Source: Planctomycetota bacterium
GTDB lineage: Bacteria > Planctomycetota > Planctomycetia > Gemmatales > Gemmataceae
DNA: 35,215 nucleotides
Assembly (NCBI GenBank): GCA_016872595.1
Contig: VGZJ01000027.1
Coordinates: forward strand, 1 to 35,215
Reading direction: 5' to 3'
Both the position numbers and the translations under genes were made by a program. The notes below the pieces were generated by a model. The model was given only the letters and a program-made list of their open reading frames with translations, made no database searches and was not told the origin of the DNA. Shown piece after piece: positions 1 through 7,742 of this stretch; the first letter of the stretch is position 1; each line of letters starts with the position of its first letter.

Positions 1-68
1 TCGCCCACCCGCTGCACGGCCAGCCGGCGGCGGGCCTCCAGTTCGGCCGCTGTACCTTTGGTCCTCAT
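1..68 (-). CDS. IS630-type transposase, N-terminal fragment cut by window edge
   Basis: Reading the minus strand from an ATG at 68 gives a frame open to the window edge that begins MRTKGTAAELEARRRLAV and continues QRVG. This start, a short basic stretch followed by an 'AAELE.RRRLAV' helix, is how the helix-turn-helix domain of many IS630-family transposases in planctomycetes and relatives begins; the recognition helix would follow outside the window. Only 22 complete codons are visible, so the family call rests on recognition of the N-terminus alone. If correct, the end of the insertion element lies a few tens of bases to the right of 68, inside or just before the plus-strand gene that starts here, and may have removed that gene's true 5' end. 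Confidence 0.55.
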   Translation of the reverse strand, partial: MRTKGTAAELEARRRLAVQRVG

Positions 69-966
69 GGCAAACAGGTTACGACGATCCGGTGGGTTGT
101 ACAGGGCTCGCTACCTGCCGGTCAGTAGTGAGGTCTTCACGTACGGCGGCACCGCTGGCCTCGTGGGGGGCACGGTCACACTGGTCTGGGATTGTCAGGC
201 GAAGGCCGGCAAGTTTGAGCCCGGACCGTATCAAGCGAAGATCATCATTGACAACGTGGAACGCGGGGTCATCAACTGGGAGATCAAGGGATCGAAGGAC
301 ACGATGCCCGACCCGGTGAAGCCGCCCGACGTCAAACTGCCCGACTTCGTCAAGCTGATCGTCGGGAAGTGGGAGGTCGTCAAGTCTGACGAGGAGATCC
401 CGGCCGGGGGCGTGCTCGAATTCACTGCGAACGGGAAGGTCCGGTCGACCTTCAAGAAAGACGCGAAGGCCACGACGCTTGAGGGCACCTACGCGCTCGA
501 GAAGGACGTCCTGACCCTCACGGTCAAATTGGGCGACGAAACGCTGACGGAGAAGATTCTCATCCGAAGCATTTCCGACACGGAGATGACAACATTGGCC
601 AAAAACGGGAAGGGCGTCGAGTTCAAGAAGTTGCGGGATACGAAGCCCGATCCCGTCAAACCGCCCGACCCCGCGAAGTTGATCGTCGGCACATGGGAGG
701 TGCGAGCGGTCGCGCCGGGGTCGGCCTTCGTTTCCGACTACGTGGCGTTCACAGCGGACGGCAAGGTTCGGTTCGTCGCGAGGGAACAGGGTAAAGAGGT
801 GGTCATTACCGAGGGCACCTACACGGTCGAGAACGACACGCTCACTTTGAAGTTCAAACTGGACGTGGGTGTGAAGGCGAACACGATCACCATCACGAAG
901 GTCTCCGAGACGGAGTTGCTCATCAAGGAAAGCCGGGGGGCCGGCGAACTGAAACGGGTGAAGTGA
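67..966 (+). CDS. Two-domain TIGR03066-like protein, possibly 5'-truncated
   Basis: About 299 residues from the ATG at 67; the frame is also open to the left edge and a TTG lies at 58, so the start is uncertain. Two tandem copies of the small lipocalin-like domain found in the Gemmata TIGR03066 paralogous family occupy roughly residues 95-190 and 206-299. Each begins KLIVG(K/T)WEV, carries an EFTANGKVR or AFTADGKVR strand and an 'EGTY..E.D.LTL' strand, and ends with a Lys-rich strand. Each domain is preceded by the same Pro-rich linker (PDPVKPPD). Residues 20-80 form a separate beta-rich segment ending ERGVINWEIKG. No signal peptide is visible, unlike the single-domain paralogs at 9789 and 10265, which fits loss of the N-terminus, perhaps by the adjacent insertion element. 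Function of the family is unknown. Confidence 0.75.
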   Translation: MANRLRRSGGLYRARYLPVSSEVFTYGGTAGLVGGTVTLVWDCQAKAGKFEPGPYQAKIIIDNVERGVINWEIKGSKDTMPDPVKPPDVKLPDFVKLIVGKWEVVKSDEEIPAGGVLEFTANGKVRSTFKKDAKATTLEGTYALEKDVLTLTVKLGDETLTEKILIRSISDTEMTTLAKNGKGVEFKKLRDTKPDPVKPPDPAKLIVGTWEVRAVAPGSAFVSDYVAFTADGKVRFVAREQGKEVVITEGTYTVENDTLTLKFKLDVGVKANTITITKVSETELLIKESRGAGELKRVK

Positions 967-988
967 CTCCCCACCTACCGATACCCCA

Positions 989-1012
989 CGACCCCGGCAC
1001 CTGCCGGGGTCG
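989..1012. terminator. Hairpin between convergent genes
   Basis: An 11-bp perfect stem (989-999 with 1002-1012, arm CGACCCCGGCA) with a two-base centre lies between the stop of the plus-strand gene at 966 and the stop of the minus-strand BBP7 gene at 1047. It could end transcription in both directions. There is no T tract, so classical intrinsic termination is not certain. Confidence 0.45.
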
Positions 1013-1046
1013 CACGCTTCTTGGGGCCGGTCGCAGGCGCGGCCGG

Positions 1047-2471
1047 CTACCAGTCCAGCACGAATCCGACGACGAGGCCGTGGGCGAGGAAGTCCGACGA
1101 GCGGAACCGCGTTTGCGGGCGGGTCGCCGCGACCGCGGGGTTGAACGTCGGGTCGATGGGCACCTGCGAGAACGCCACCACCGGGTCGATCACGTTCGCG
1201 GGGCGCAGCACGTCCGACCAGAACAGCAGGTTGTACCCGACGCGCACCGACATGAACTTCGTCACCTGCATACCCAGTTCGGCCCCGGTCTCGGCGACGA
1301 ACGAGAAGTCCGTGTTGGTCGAGCGGCCGATGTTCGAGGCCAGCCCGCGGACCCCGCCGAGCGCGGTGCGCGTGACCCCGAACCCGCTGGCGACCGTGTT
1401 CCCTTCGACGCGGAGCGTCTGCAGGTTCGCCCCCGCGCCCACCTTGCCGAGCGCCGACAGGGTGAACATGTCGTGCCGGTACTCGCCGCGCGCCCCGATC
1501 TGGACGCCGATGAACTCGGTGCGGGCGCGGAAGGCGTCGGTCGTGTTCACCACCACGCCCGCGGGCAGCGCGGCCCCGTTGAACGTGGCGACCCCGCCGG
1601 CGGCTTGCGTGCGGCCCACGAGGTCGAGCCGCTCGTTCAACTGCATGTAGCGCGAGCCGAACAGCGTGTCGACGTGGAAGCACCCGTCGCCGTGCTGCCG
1701 GCGCAGCAGGTTCCCTTCGGCGCTCCAGAGCTGCGTCGCGGTGCGCACCCCGAGCGCCCCGGTGAACGCGCCGGGGAACGCGAAGTTGTACGCCGCGGGC
1801 ACCCCGTTCGCGCCGAGCACCGGCACCGTGAGCGGTTGCGTCGCGCTGCCGGCGAAGAAGTCGGCGCTGCCGCGCCGCGCGAACACGAACGCGCTCAACT
1901 CGCCGCCCAACTCGCCGTCGCAGTCGAACCACGAGCCCACGGTGGCGCGGAGTCCGTTGAACCGGCCCACGTCGCGACTCGGCCCGACGAGCGCGCGGTA
2001 GTTGCCCCCGCCGGGCACGCCCGCGGCCGGCAGCGCCGGGTTCCCGGTGGCGATCAGCGCCGGAACGGGCTGGTCGCGGAAGCTCCAGTTCAGCCAGTCG
2101 AAGCGCACCCACGCCTCGTTGTGAACGATGGCCCGCACGTAACGCCGCGCGCACGGGTCGACGCAGGCGTTGCACGGGTCGTAGGTGTAGCCGCTGAGGT
2201 CCGGAGCGCGCCCGCCGGGGGGCGCGCCGGGCGGCATTCCCATACCGGGCGGCATCATCCCCATCGGCGGCATCATGCCGGGCGGCATCATGCCCATCGG
2301 TGGCATCGCGCCGGGCGGCAGTTGGTCCGGCGCGTACCCGCCCGCGTACATGCCGGGCTGGTAGCCCCCGGGCGCGGGGTACGGCTCCATCGGCAACGGC
2401 GGCGGGTACTGCGCCGCGGCGGGCAGAGCGAGCAGCACCACGGCCGCGGCCGACATCCCGAACTTTCGCAT
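1047..2471 (-). CDS. BBP7-family outer-membrane beta-barrel protein
   Basis: 474 residues from ATG at 2471, preceded by a GGAGG ribosome-binding site 5 nt upstream. Residues 1-20 are a signal peptide ending PAAA/Q. Residues 21-50 are Pro/Gly/Tyr-rich, and 51-86 are Pro-Met-Gly repeats (MPPMGMMPPGMM type). Three cysteines follow (100, 103, 107). The rest alternates short amphipathic strands, and the C-terminus contains MSVRVGYNLLFWSDVLRP and closes with the aromatic end VVGFVLDW. These features match the planctomycete 'putative beta-barrel porin-7' family, predicted to sit in the outer membrane. The Pro-Met linker may hold the barrel at the surface or bind metal; that is speculation. The gene is divergent from the monooxygenase gene at 2613. 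Confidence 0.85.
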   Translation of the reverse strand: MRKFGMSAAAVVLLALPAAAQYPPPLPMEPYPAPGGYQPGMYAGGYAPDQLPPGAMPPMGMMPPGMMPPMGMMPPGMGMPPGAPPGGRAPDLSGYTYDPCNACVDPCARRYVRAIVHNEAWVRFDWLNWSFRDQPVPALIATGNPALPAAGVPGGGNYRALVGPSRDVGRFNGLRATVGSWFDCDGELGGELSAFVFARRGSADFFAGSATQPLTVPVLGANGVPAAYNFAFPGAFTGALGVRTATQLWSAEGNLLRRQHGDGCFHVDTLFGSRYMQLNERLDLVGRTQAAGGVATFNGAALPAGVVVNTTDAFRARTEFIGVQIGARGEYRHDMFTLSALGKVGAGANLQTLRVEGNTVASGFGVTRTALGGVRGLASNIGRSTNTDFSFVAETGAELGMQVTKFMSVRVGYNLLFWSDVLRPANVIDPVVAFSQVPIDPTFNPAVAATRPQTRFRSSDFLAHGLVVGFVLDW

Positions 2472-2612
2472 GACTGCCTCCGTGCCAGCGCGCCGAGCCG
2501 CGCGAACGCCCGCGCCCCCACGCGGAACGTTCCTTACATCTGTTGTCGGCAGTTCAACTAGAAAGGTTGATACGGCCCGCAAAAATTGCCCGAACCCGCG
2601 CGGAGAGCGCTC

Positions 2613-2939
2613 GTGCCAAAGCCCCCATACTACGCCGTCGTGTTCACCGCGCTGCGGCGCGAACGGCCCGGCGACGGCTACGCGGCCACCGCCGCGCGCA
2701 TGGACGAACTGGCCCGCGCCCAGCCGGGGTTCCTCGGCGTCGAGTCCGCGCGCGGCGCGGACGGCCTCGGCATCACGGTTTCGTATTGGGAATCGGCCGA
2801 CGCCGTGAGCGCATGGGCCGCGAACGCCGAACACCTGCTCGCCCAGCGCATGGGCCGCGACGAGTGGTACCAGTGGTACGCGCTGCGCGTCTGCCGCGTC
2901 GAGCGCGCCACCGAGTTCGCGCGCCCGGAGAGCGCCTGA
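2613..2939 (+). CDS. Antibiotic biosynthesis monooxygenase (ABM) family protein
   Basis: 108 residues from GTG at 2613 (VPKPPYYAVVFTALR), chosen over a TTG at 2586 because a GGAG motif precedes it at good spacing and family members begin close to this strand. The ABM ferredoxin-like fold is recognisable: an opening beta strand (YYAVVFTALR), a long helix (ATAARMDELARAQPG), the 'FLGVESAR' strand, a GITVSYWES strand and the 'A...WAANAEH..AQ..G...WY' helix, ending with a Y..RVCRVER strand. Members are small dimeric cytoplasmic oxygenases or heme-degrading enzymes, and many have no known substrate. It is a single gene, divergent from BBP7 and convergent with the gene ending at 2998. Confidence 0.8.
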   Translation: MPKPPYYAVVFTALRRERPGDGYAATAARMDELARAQPGFLGVESARGADGLGITVSYWESADAVSAWAANAEHLLAQRMGRDEWYQWYALRVCRVERATEFARPESA

Positions 2940-2995
2940 GCGCGCTGCTGTCTTCACCTCCCCCCTCAAGGGGGGAGGTGAAGACAGCAGCGCGC
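2940..2995. terminator. Perfect 26-bp palindrome between convergent genes
   Basis: Positions 2941-2965 are the exact reverse complement of 2970-2994, and 2940/2995 also pair, giving 26 bp around a four-base loop (TCAA). The stem includes six consecutive G:C pairs next to the loop. It fills nearly the whole gap between the stop of the ABM gene (2939) and the stop of the minus-strand gene (2998). It would act as a bidirectional terminator or RNA 3'-end stabiliser. There is no T tract on either side. Confidence 0.7.
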
Positions 2996-2997
2996 GG

Positions 2998-3666
2998 TTA
3001 TTCCTTGCCCAGCACCAGATCGAGCGCCCAGCAGCCGCGAACGTGCGGCGCGATGGTGTCGCGCAGGTGGTGGAGGATATCGTCGCTGTCGCACCCGGCG
3101 TCTTGCAAGGCGTCCGCCAGAATTGGCATCCGGTCGAACGCCCGCTCCGCGTAGATGCCACTCGCGAGCAGCATTACGTCCGACGAGCGCCAATCAGGGT
3201 TGAAGGTGATTGGGCGGAAGGGGTTGCCGACGATTTCACGCACCAACACTGCGAACGCCTCATGCAACCGACGTCTGATCGTCCCGTCTCCGGGGCCGCA
3301 ATCGGCTTCCGCGCATGCAACGAACGCGCTGATCGCGGTGTACTCTTCTGTGGGATATGAAGCCGCTGCTGCGACTACTTCCGCCGCGTGGTAGCGCGAC
3401 GAACTCATATCGTGGCGCGCCTCCCACTCGACAGCGTCGTATGATGTGCGGGCCGCTTCGTACAGTTCGGTTTCCGTAGCAATTTCGTCTGCCACACGCT
3501 CCACTGTCTCGATAACACCGTGCAACCGCGCGTCGGGAATGATTGGCAAACGTCGGCAACATTCGACGGCGAACAACAGACCGCGCCGCTCGCTCCAGAC
3601 ACTTTGTCCGCGAGACCCAATTAGCACAGCAGGCTGCGCGCACGCCAGCCATTCCGCTTCCGTCAT
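2998..3666 (-). CDS. Planctomycete 'MTEAEWLAC' family hypothetical protein
   Basis: 222 residues from ATG at 3666 with a strong GGGAGGAG ribosome-binding site. The protein has the hallmarks of a paralogous family common in Gemmataceae: an N-terminal MTEAEWLAC..P, then 'RGLLFAVECCRRLPII.D.R', an Ala-rich helical middle, and a conserved C-terminal block 'IVGNPFRPITFNPDWR', 'IYAERAFDRMPILADAL', 'DAGC', 'HVRGCWALDLVLGK'. In other family members this last block often follows a TIGR02996-type repeat-companion domain. No signal peptide or membrane segment is visible, so it is likely cytoplasmic. Function is unknown. It starts 15 nt after the stop of the DUF1549/DUF1553 gene and probably shares its transcript. 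Confidence 0.75.
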   Translation of the reverse strand: MTEAEWLACAQPAVLIGSRGQSVWSERRGLLFAVECCRRLPIIPDARLHGVIETVERVADEIATETELYEAARTSYDAVEWEARHDMSSSRYHAAEVVAAAASYPTEEYTAISAFVACAEADCGPGDGTIRRRLHEAFAVLVREIVGNPFRPITFNPDWRSSDVMLLASGIYAERAFDRMPILADALQDAGCDSDDILHHLRDTIAPHVRGCWALDLVLGKE

Positions 3667-3681
3667 CGCTCGCTCCTCCCT

Positions 3682-6303
3682 TCAGTCCGCGAAGAGGAAC
3701 TCGTTGGTGTTGAACAGCACGCGGCACAGGTTCGCGAGGCCGTGCTTGTCGGCGTAGGTGGCGAACAGCTTCGCTTCGGTCGCGGTCGGGGCGCGGCCCC
3801 ACACGAGGCGGCAGGCGAACTCAATCTGCCTCGCGCGCTCCGGGCTGTGCTTCTCCAACCGCGCGGCCAGTGCCTTCGCGTGGACGAGGATGAACTCGTT
3901 GTTGAGGAGCGCGAGCGCTTGCGGCGCGGTCACGGACTCCGTGCGCTTCGGCGTCAGCGCGCTGGCGTCGGCCCCGTCGAGGCACTCGACCAGCGGGTCG
4001 GGCAGCGTGCGAAACACGAAGCGGTACACGCTGCGGCGGTGACCCTGCGGCCGGTCCCAGTCGAACTTGCCGTAATCGACCTTCGGCGTGACGTGGATGC
4101 CGGGCTTCATGTCGAACTGCTGGTCGGACGGGCCGCCGGGCGTGCGGTCGAGCCGACCGCTGATGGCGAGGATCGCGTCGCGCACCTGCTCCGCGTCCAG
4201 CCGCGCCCGGTTCTGCCGCCAGTGCAGTTTGTTGTCCTCATCGGCCTTCGCGCCGTCGGCGCGCGTCGTCGAGGCCTGCTTGTAGGTGGCGCTCGTGACG
4301 ATGAGGCGGTGCAGGCGTTTGAGGGAGCCACTGGGCGAAGCCAGTTCACTCGCCAAGTAGTCGAGCAGTTCGGGATTCGTGGGCGGCTGACCCATCTTGC
4401 CGAAGTCGTTGGGCGTGCTCACGAGACCCGCGCCGAAGTGCCACTGCCAGAGGCGGTTCGCCATCACGCGATACGTCAGCGGGTTGTTGGCGTCCGTGAG
4501 CCAGTTCGCCAGCGCCGCGCGCCGCGCGCCCTCTGTGTGGCCGTCCTTCAGCTTGAAGTCGCCCGGCAGCTTGGGCAGCAGCGACAGTGCGCCGGGTTCG
4601 ACGCGCTCGCCGGGCTTGCGGATGTCGCCGCGCTTCAGCATCCGCACGTCGCGCGGCAGCGGCGTGGGCCGGTGGGAACCGTCCGCGGTGAAGTTCGGGG
4701 CCGCGGCGTACACCAGCGCCGGCGCGGGCAGCGCCGCCAGTTCCGCGGTCGCACGCTCCTTCAGTACGAACAGCGCCAGTTCGCGGGCCTGCACCGCGGT
4801 GCGCTTGTCCTTCGGTGTGGCGACAATCGCGCGGATCGCGGGGGGCACGGCGGTCACTTGAATCGGCGGCGGCGCGTCGGTGAACGACAACCGGAAGCGG
4901 CCGATCAGGTGCCCTTCCCCGTGGAGTTGTTCGAGCGCGAGCGTCAGTTCCGTGCCGGCGGCGATTGACTCCGCCAGCTCGAAAACGGCCTCGTGCGCCT
5001 TGCCGACCTGCGGGTAAATGCCCCACGCGCTCCCCGGCCTGCCGTCGATGGCGTGCAGCACGGTCCAACCACTCTGGTTGAAGTCCGCGGTCGCGGTGCG
5101 GACCTTGACCGGCTTCCCGGCGGCGCGGACCTTGAACTCGCTCAGGTGCAGGTTGCCGTTGTCCTGCCGGCCCGGTCCCTGAAACGGCAGCGTGTCGTCC
5201 GTGAGCAGTTCGAGCCGCACCGCGGTCACGCGGGCCTTTGTGCGTGTCGTCAGCGTGTACGTGTCCTTCTCCGGCCGCTTGCCGGCTGCGCGAACGGTCC
5301 CGTCCTTGAGGCGCGCGAGCGTCGAGCCTTCGGCACTCATCTTGGTGAACTCCGGCACGGCCCACACCACGCGCGCCGCGTCGTTGCTCTTCTCCCACAC
5401 CGCCACCGCCCACTTCATGGCGGTCGTGTCGGTCTTCAGCGTCGGATCGTCCTTCGCAATGCTCGCGAGCGTCGCTTGAAGCTCGGCTCGCTTCGCGCTC
5501 GCGTTGGGGTCCAACTCGAATGGCACGTCGCCGCGCCCGACGCCGGCGAACACCGCTTGCAGCCGGTAGTACTCTTCCTGCGAGATGGGGTCGAATTTGT
5601 GGTCGTGGCAGCGGGCGCACTGCACCGTGAGGCCGGCGAACGTGTTGAACACGGTCGTCACGATGTCGTCGCGGTCGAGGTAGCGGGCGATTTCGCGGTC
5701 GATGGTGTCCTCGCGGATGTCGCGCAACGAGCTTTCGTCCCACGGCCCGGCCGCGAGGAAGCCCAGCGCCGGAACCCGTTTCGGCTCGTTCGGGAACAGC
5801 ACGTCGGCGGCGATCTGCTCCTTCACGAACCGCGAATACGGTATGTCGGCGTTGAACGCGGCGATGAGGTAGTCGCGGTAGCGCCACGCGTTGGGCCGCA
5901 CGCGGTCTTGGTCGTGACCGTGCGTCTCGGCGAAGTGGACCGCGTCCATCCACAAGCGCGCGAGCCGCTCGCCGTAGGCCGGCGAAGCGAGCTGCCTATC
6001 GACCAGCTTTTCGTAAGCGTTCGCGTCCCGGTCGCTCAGGAACGCCGCGACCTCGTCCGGTGTCGGCGGCAACCCGGTGAGCCCGAAGGTGACGCGGCGG
6101 ATGAGCGTGCGGCGGTCGGCTTCGGGCGCGAGGGTCAACCCCTTCGCGGCGAGCTTGGCGCGGACGAGGTGATCGAGGGGGTGCGCGCGGTCGGGCACGG
6201 TGGGGCGCGCGACCGGCTCGAACGCCCACCACGGCTTGTCCGCGCCGGGGGCGCGAGCGACGAGGGCCAGCAGCACGACCACGGTGAGGAACCGGCAGCG
6301 CAT
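3682..6303 (-). CDS. DUF1549/DUF1553 planctomycete surface protein (PSD1 type)
   Basis: 873 residues from ATG at 6303 (MRCRFLTVVVLLALVA); the frame extends further upstream but this start gives a proper signal peptide ending near residue 20. Residues 40-245 match DUF1549 (PSCyt2): 'VTFGLTGLPPTPDEVAAFL', 'YGERLARLWMDAVHFAET.G', 'VQCARCHDHKFDPISQEEYY'. The last contains a CxxCH motif at 229-233. Residues about 600-850 match DUF1553 (PSD1): 'LANWLTDANNPLTYRVMANRLWQWHFG', 'GKMGQPPTNPELLDYLASE', 'ALALLNNEF'. A middle region of roughly 300 residues is likely a beta-sandwich. Many relatives begin with a cytochrome-c domain (PSCyt1) and are followed by a DUF1501 gene; both are absent here. The family is thought to be exported and linked to complex polysaccharide use, but its activity is unproven. 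Confidence 0.9.
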   Translation of the reverse strand: MRCRFLTVVVLLALVARAPGADKPWWAFEPVARPTVPDRAHPLDHLVRAKLAAKGLTLAPEADRRTLIRRVTFGLTGLPPTPDEVAAFLSDRDANAYEKLVDRQLASPAYGERLARLWMDAVHFAETHGHDQDRVRPNAWRYRDYLIAAFNADIPYSRFVKEQIAADVLFPNEPKRVPALGFLAAGPWDESSLRDIREDTIDREIARYLDRDDIVTTVFNTFAGLTVQCARCHDHKFDPISQEEYYRLQAVFAGVGRGDVPFELDPNASAKRAELQATLASIAKDDPTLKTDTTAMKWAVAVWEKSNDAARVVWAVPEFTKMSAEGSTLARLKDGTVRAAGKRPEKDTYTLTTRTKARVTAVRLELLTDDTLPFQGPGRQDNGNLHLSEFKVRAAGKPVKVRTATADFNQSGWTVLHAIDGRPGSAWGIYPQVGKAHEAVFELAESIAAGTELTLALEQLHGEGHLIGRFRLSFTDAPPPIQVTAVPPAIRAIVATPKDKRTAVQARELALFVLKERATAELAALPAPALVYAAAPNFTADGSHRPTPLPRDVRMLKRGDIRKPGERVEPGALSLLPKLPGDFKLKDGHTEGARRAALANWLTDANNPLTYRVMANRLWQWHFGAGLVSTPNDFGKMGQPPTNPELLDYLASELASPSGSLKRLHRLIVTSATYKQASTTRADGAKADEDNKLHWRQNRARLDAEQVRDAILAISGRLDRTPGGPSDQQFDMKPGIHVTPKVDYGKFDWDRPQGHRRSVYRFVFRTLPDPLVECLDGADASALTPKRTESVTAPQALALLNNEFILVHAKALAARLEKHSPERARQIEFACRLVWGRAPTATEAKLFATYADKHGLANLCRVLFNTNEFLFAD

Positions 6304-6403
6304 CGCGGCCTCCGACGAACGGGGAACCGCTATTGTCGCCGCCGCCGCGCGCGAGGTGAAGGCCCGACAAGCGGATTCCGCGCCGCCGCGCACCGCGGGC
6401 GCG

Positions 6404-7297
6404 TCACGGCCCGCGGTCGGTGCGAGCCTTGATCGCTCGAGCCGTTTCGTCCGGAACCAGCGGGAAGAACTTGAACCCGGTCTTCGACTCGATCTCCGAC
6501 ACCGGAACGACGTAGGGCTTCCACGCTTCGGGAATCTTCTGCTCGTTCGGGAACCACGCGCCGATCGCGCGCGTCTCGGCGTTCGGCGGCGCGTCCTTGT
6601 TGGGCAGCACCAGCACCACCTTCCAGCACGCGGACGGCACGACGACCTTCGTGGTGCGGCCCACGGTCTGCGCGAACCCCTCGGTCCCGGTGCCGCCCTG
6701 CCCGTAAGGGCCGGCGGCGATGTACAACTCGTTGCCGGCTTTGGCGAGATCGCGGCAGTACCGCTCCAGCGCCTCCCACCCCTTCTGGTTGCAGTCCGGG
6801 GCTTGCGGCACCATGTTCGTCATGTAGAACGTGGCCCGGTTGTTCTCCACGGTGTCGGAGCGGTCCTTCGCCGGGCACAGGTGGCCGCGGTCGAACCCGA
6901 AGCCGGTGTAGTCGCCGTGCTTGACGCGCCGAAACCCCGCGGGCAGGTCCGGGTCTTCGGCGAACTCGCTGCGGGGCGTGTTGCCGATGTCGCCCGCGGT
7001 CAGGTTCCAGCACACCCAGTTCGGGGTCTTGCGCGAGTCGTTGTAAGAGAGGGCGTACTGCGGCCGGTCGATGAAGTAGGCGTCCTTTTGCGCGGGGTCG
7101 GGCTTGGCGTCCGCGGGCATGCCGAAGCGGATGTGGCGGTTCGCGAGTGTGGTGCCCGGCTCGCCCTGCGGCTGCGGTTCGGGCTTCGGCTGGAACCGCT
7201 GCACCAGCAGCACGATCCCGCCGATGACGAGGACCGCGACCGCCAGCGCGATCCGCTGCTTCGGCGTGAGGCTGTCGAGAATGCTCTTCGCGGCCAT
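6404..7297 (-). CDS. Membrane-anchored DNA/RNA non-specific endonuclease (NUC family)
   Basis: 297 residues from ATG at 7297, with an AAGGA motif upstream that overlaps the NuiA stop region. Residues 15-33 form one transmembrane helix (RIALAVAVLVIGGIVLLVQ), followed by a Pro/Gln linker and the nuclease domain (about 50-290). The active-site DRGH motif is at 136-139 (His139 general base) and the metal-binding Asn is in 'DCNQKGWE' at 170. Other family blocks are 'RPQYALSYND', 'NWVCWNL', 'KDRSDTVENN' and 'ELYIAAGPYGQGG'. Family members cut DNA and RNA without sequence preference using a single Mg2+. The anchor suggests a catalytic domain outside the cytoplasmic membrane. It is the third gene of a set with the NuiA-like inhibitor (14-nt gap) and a secreted paralog, which shares most motif blocks. 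Confidence 0.93.
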   Translation of the reverse strand: MAAKSILDSLTPKQRIALAVAVLVIGGIVLLVQRFQPKPEPQPQGEPGTTLANRHIRFGMPADAKPDPAQKDAYFIDRPQYALSYNDSRKTPNWVCWNLTAGDIGNTPRSEFAEDPDLPAGFRRVKHGDYTGFGFDRGHLCPAKDRSDTVENNRATFYMTNMVPQAPDCNQKGWEALERYCRDLAKAGNELYIAAGPYGQGGTGTEGFAQTVGRTTKVVVPSACWKVVLVLPNKDAPPNAETRAIGAWFPNEQKIPEAWKPYVVPVSEIESKTGFKFFPLVPDETARAIKARTDRGP

Positions 7298-7311
7298 AGC
7301 GCGCAGGTTCC

Positions 7312-7683
7312 TTACGTTTCGACGACTTTGGTCTTCACGCCCGCGTACTGGCCGTCGGCGGCGCGACCGACGATGTACACGTCGATGGTGATTTCGCCCA
7401 CCCGGAACACGGTGACGCCGGTGAGCGCGCCGAGCGCGTCGAGCAGCGGCTTGAAGTCGGCGCGGCTCTCCTTCGGGATCGTGCGCGTGAGCTGTGCGAG
7501 GGTGGCCTGCTCGACGACCGCGCCGGCGGCCAGTTTCGCCCCGGCGCGGAGCGCGGCCTCCGTGGGCGGGCCGTCGCCACCGGGCCACGCGAACGCCACA
7601 ATCGGCGCGTCGGTCTCGCTGGGGAACAGCAGCCCTTTGGCGGCGGTCTGAAGCGCCTTCAGGGTCGGGTTCGATTTCGCCAT
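7312..7683 (-). CDS. NuiA-like nuclease inhibitor
   Basis: 123 residues from ATG at 7683, no signal peptide, so cytoplasmic. The sequence fits the NuiA family (inhibitor of the Anabaena sugar-non-specific nuclease NucA): 'TLKALQTAAKGLLFPSETD' near the N-terminus and a closing 'VTVFRVGEITIDVYIVGR..DGQYAGVKTKVVET'. In the published NucA-NuiA structure, as I recall it, a Glu near residue 24 and the C-terminal Thr of NuiA reach the nuclease metal site. Here Glu23 and the final Thr123 are at the matching places. It lies between two NUC-family nuclease genes, so its expected role is to neutralise them in the cytoplasm before export. No clear ribosome-binding site is visible upstream; translation may depend on readthrough from the upstream gene. 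Confidence 0.85.
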   Translation of the reverse strand: MAKSNPTLKALQTAAKGLLFPSETDAPIVAFAWPGGDGPPTEAALRAGAKLAAGAVVEQATLAQLTRTIPKESRADFKPLLDALGALTGVTVFRVGEITIDVYIVGRAADGQYAGVKTKVVET

Positions 7684-7716
7684 GTGAGAAGCGCGGAGTT
7701 AGGGGGTTGGATTCTG

Positions 7717-7736
7717 CCGCTTGCGGCTTCGCGAGT
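7717..7736. repeat. Single arm of a dispersed hairpin repeat
   Basis: The 20-mer CCGCTTGCGGCTTCGCGAGT between the secreted nuclease and the NuiA gene is identical to 34921-34940, where it forms one arm of an intrinsic terminator. Here the second arm is missing, so it is a half copy. It contains a small CCGC-TT-GCGG stem of its own. Confidence 0.55.
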
Positions 7737-7742
7737 CGGGAG

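Noticed and set aside
79-2175. 698-residue open frame on the minus strand across the left genes
   Set aside because: Arg/Ala/Gly-rich translation with no domain; it is a high-GC shadow of the BBP7 gene and of the plus-strand gene.
963-2561. 532-residue plus-strand frame antisense to the BBP7 gene
   Set aside because: The BBP7 protein on the other strand has signal peptide and family motifs; this frame is a composition artefact.
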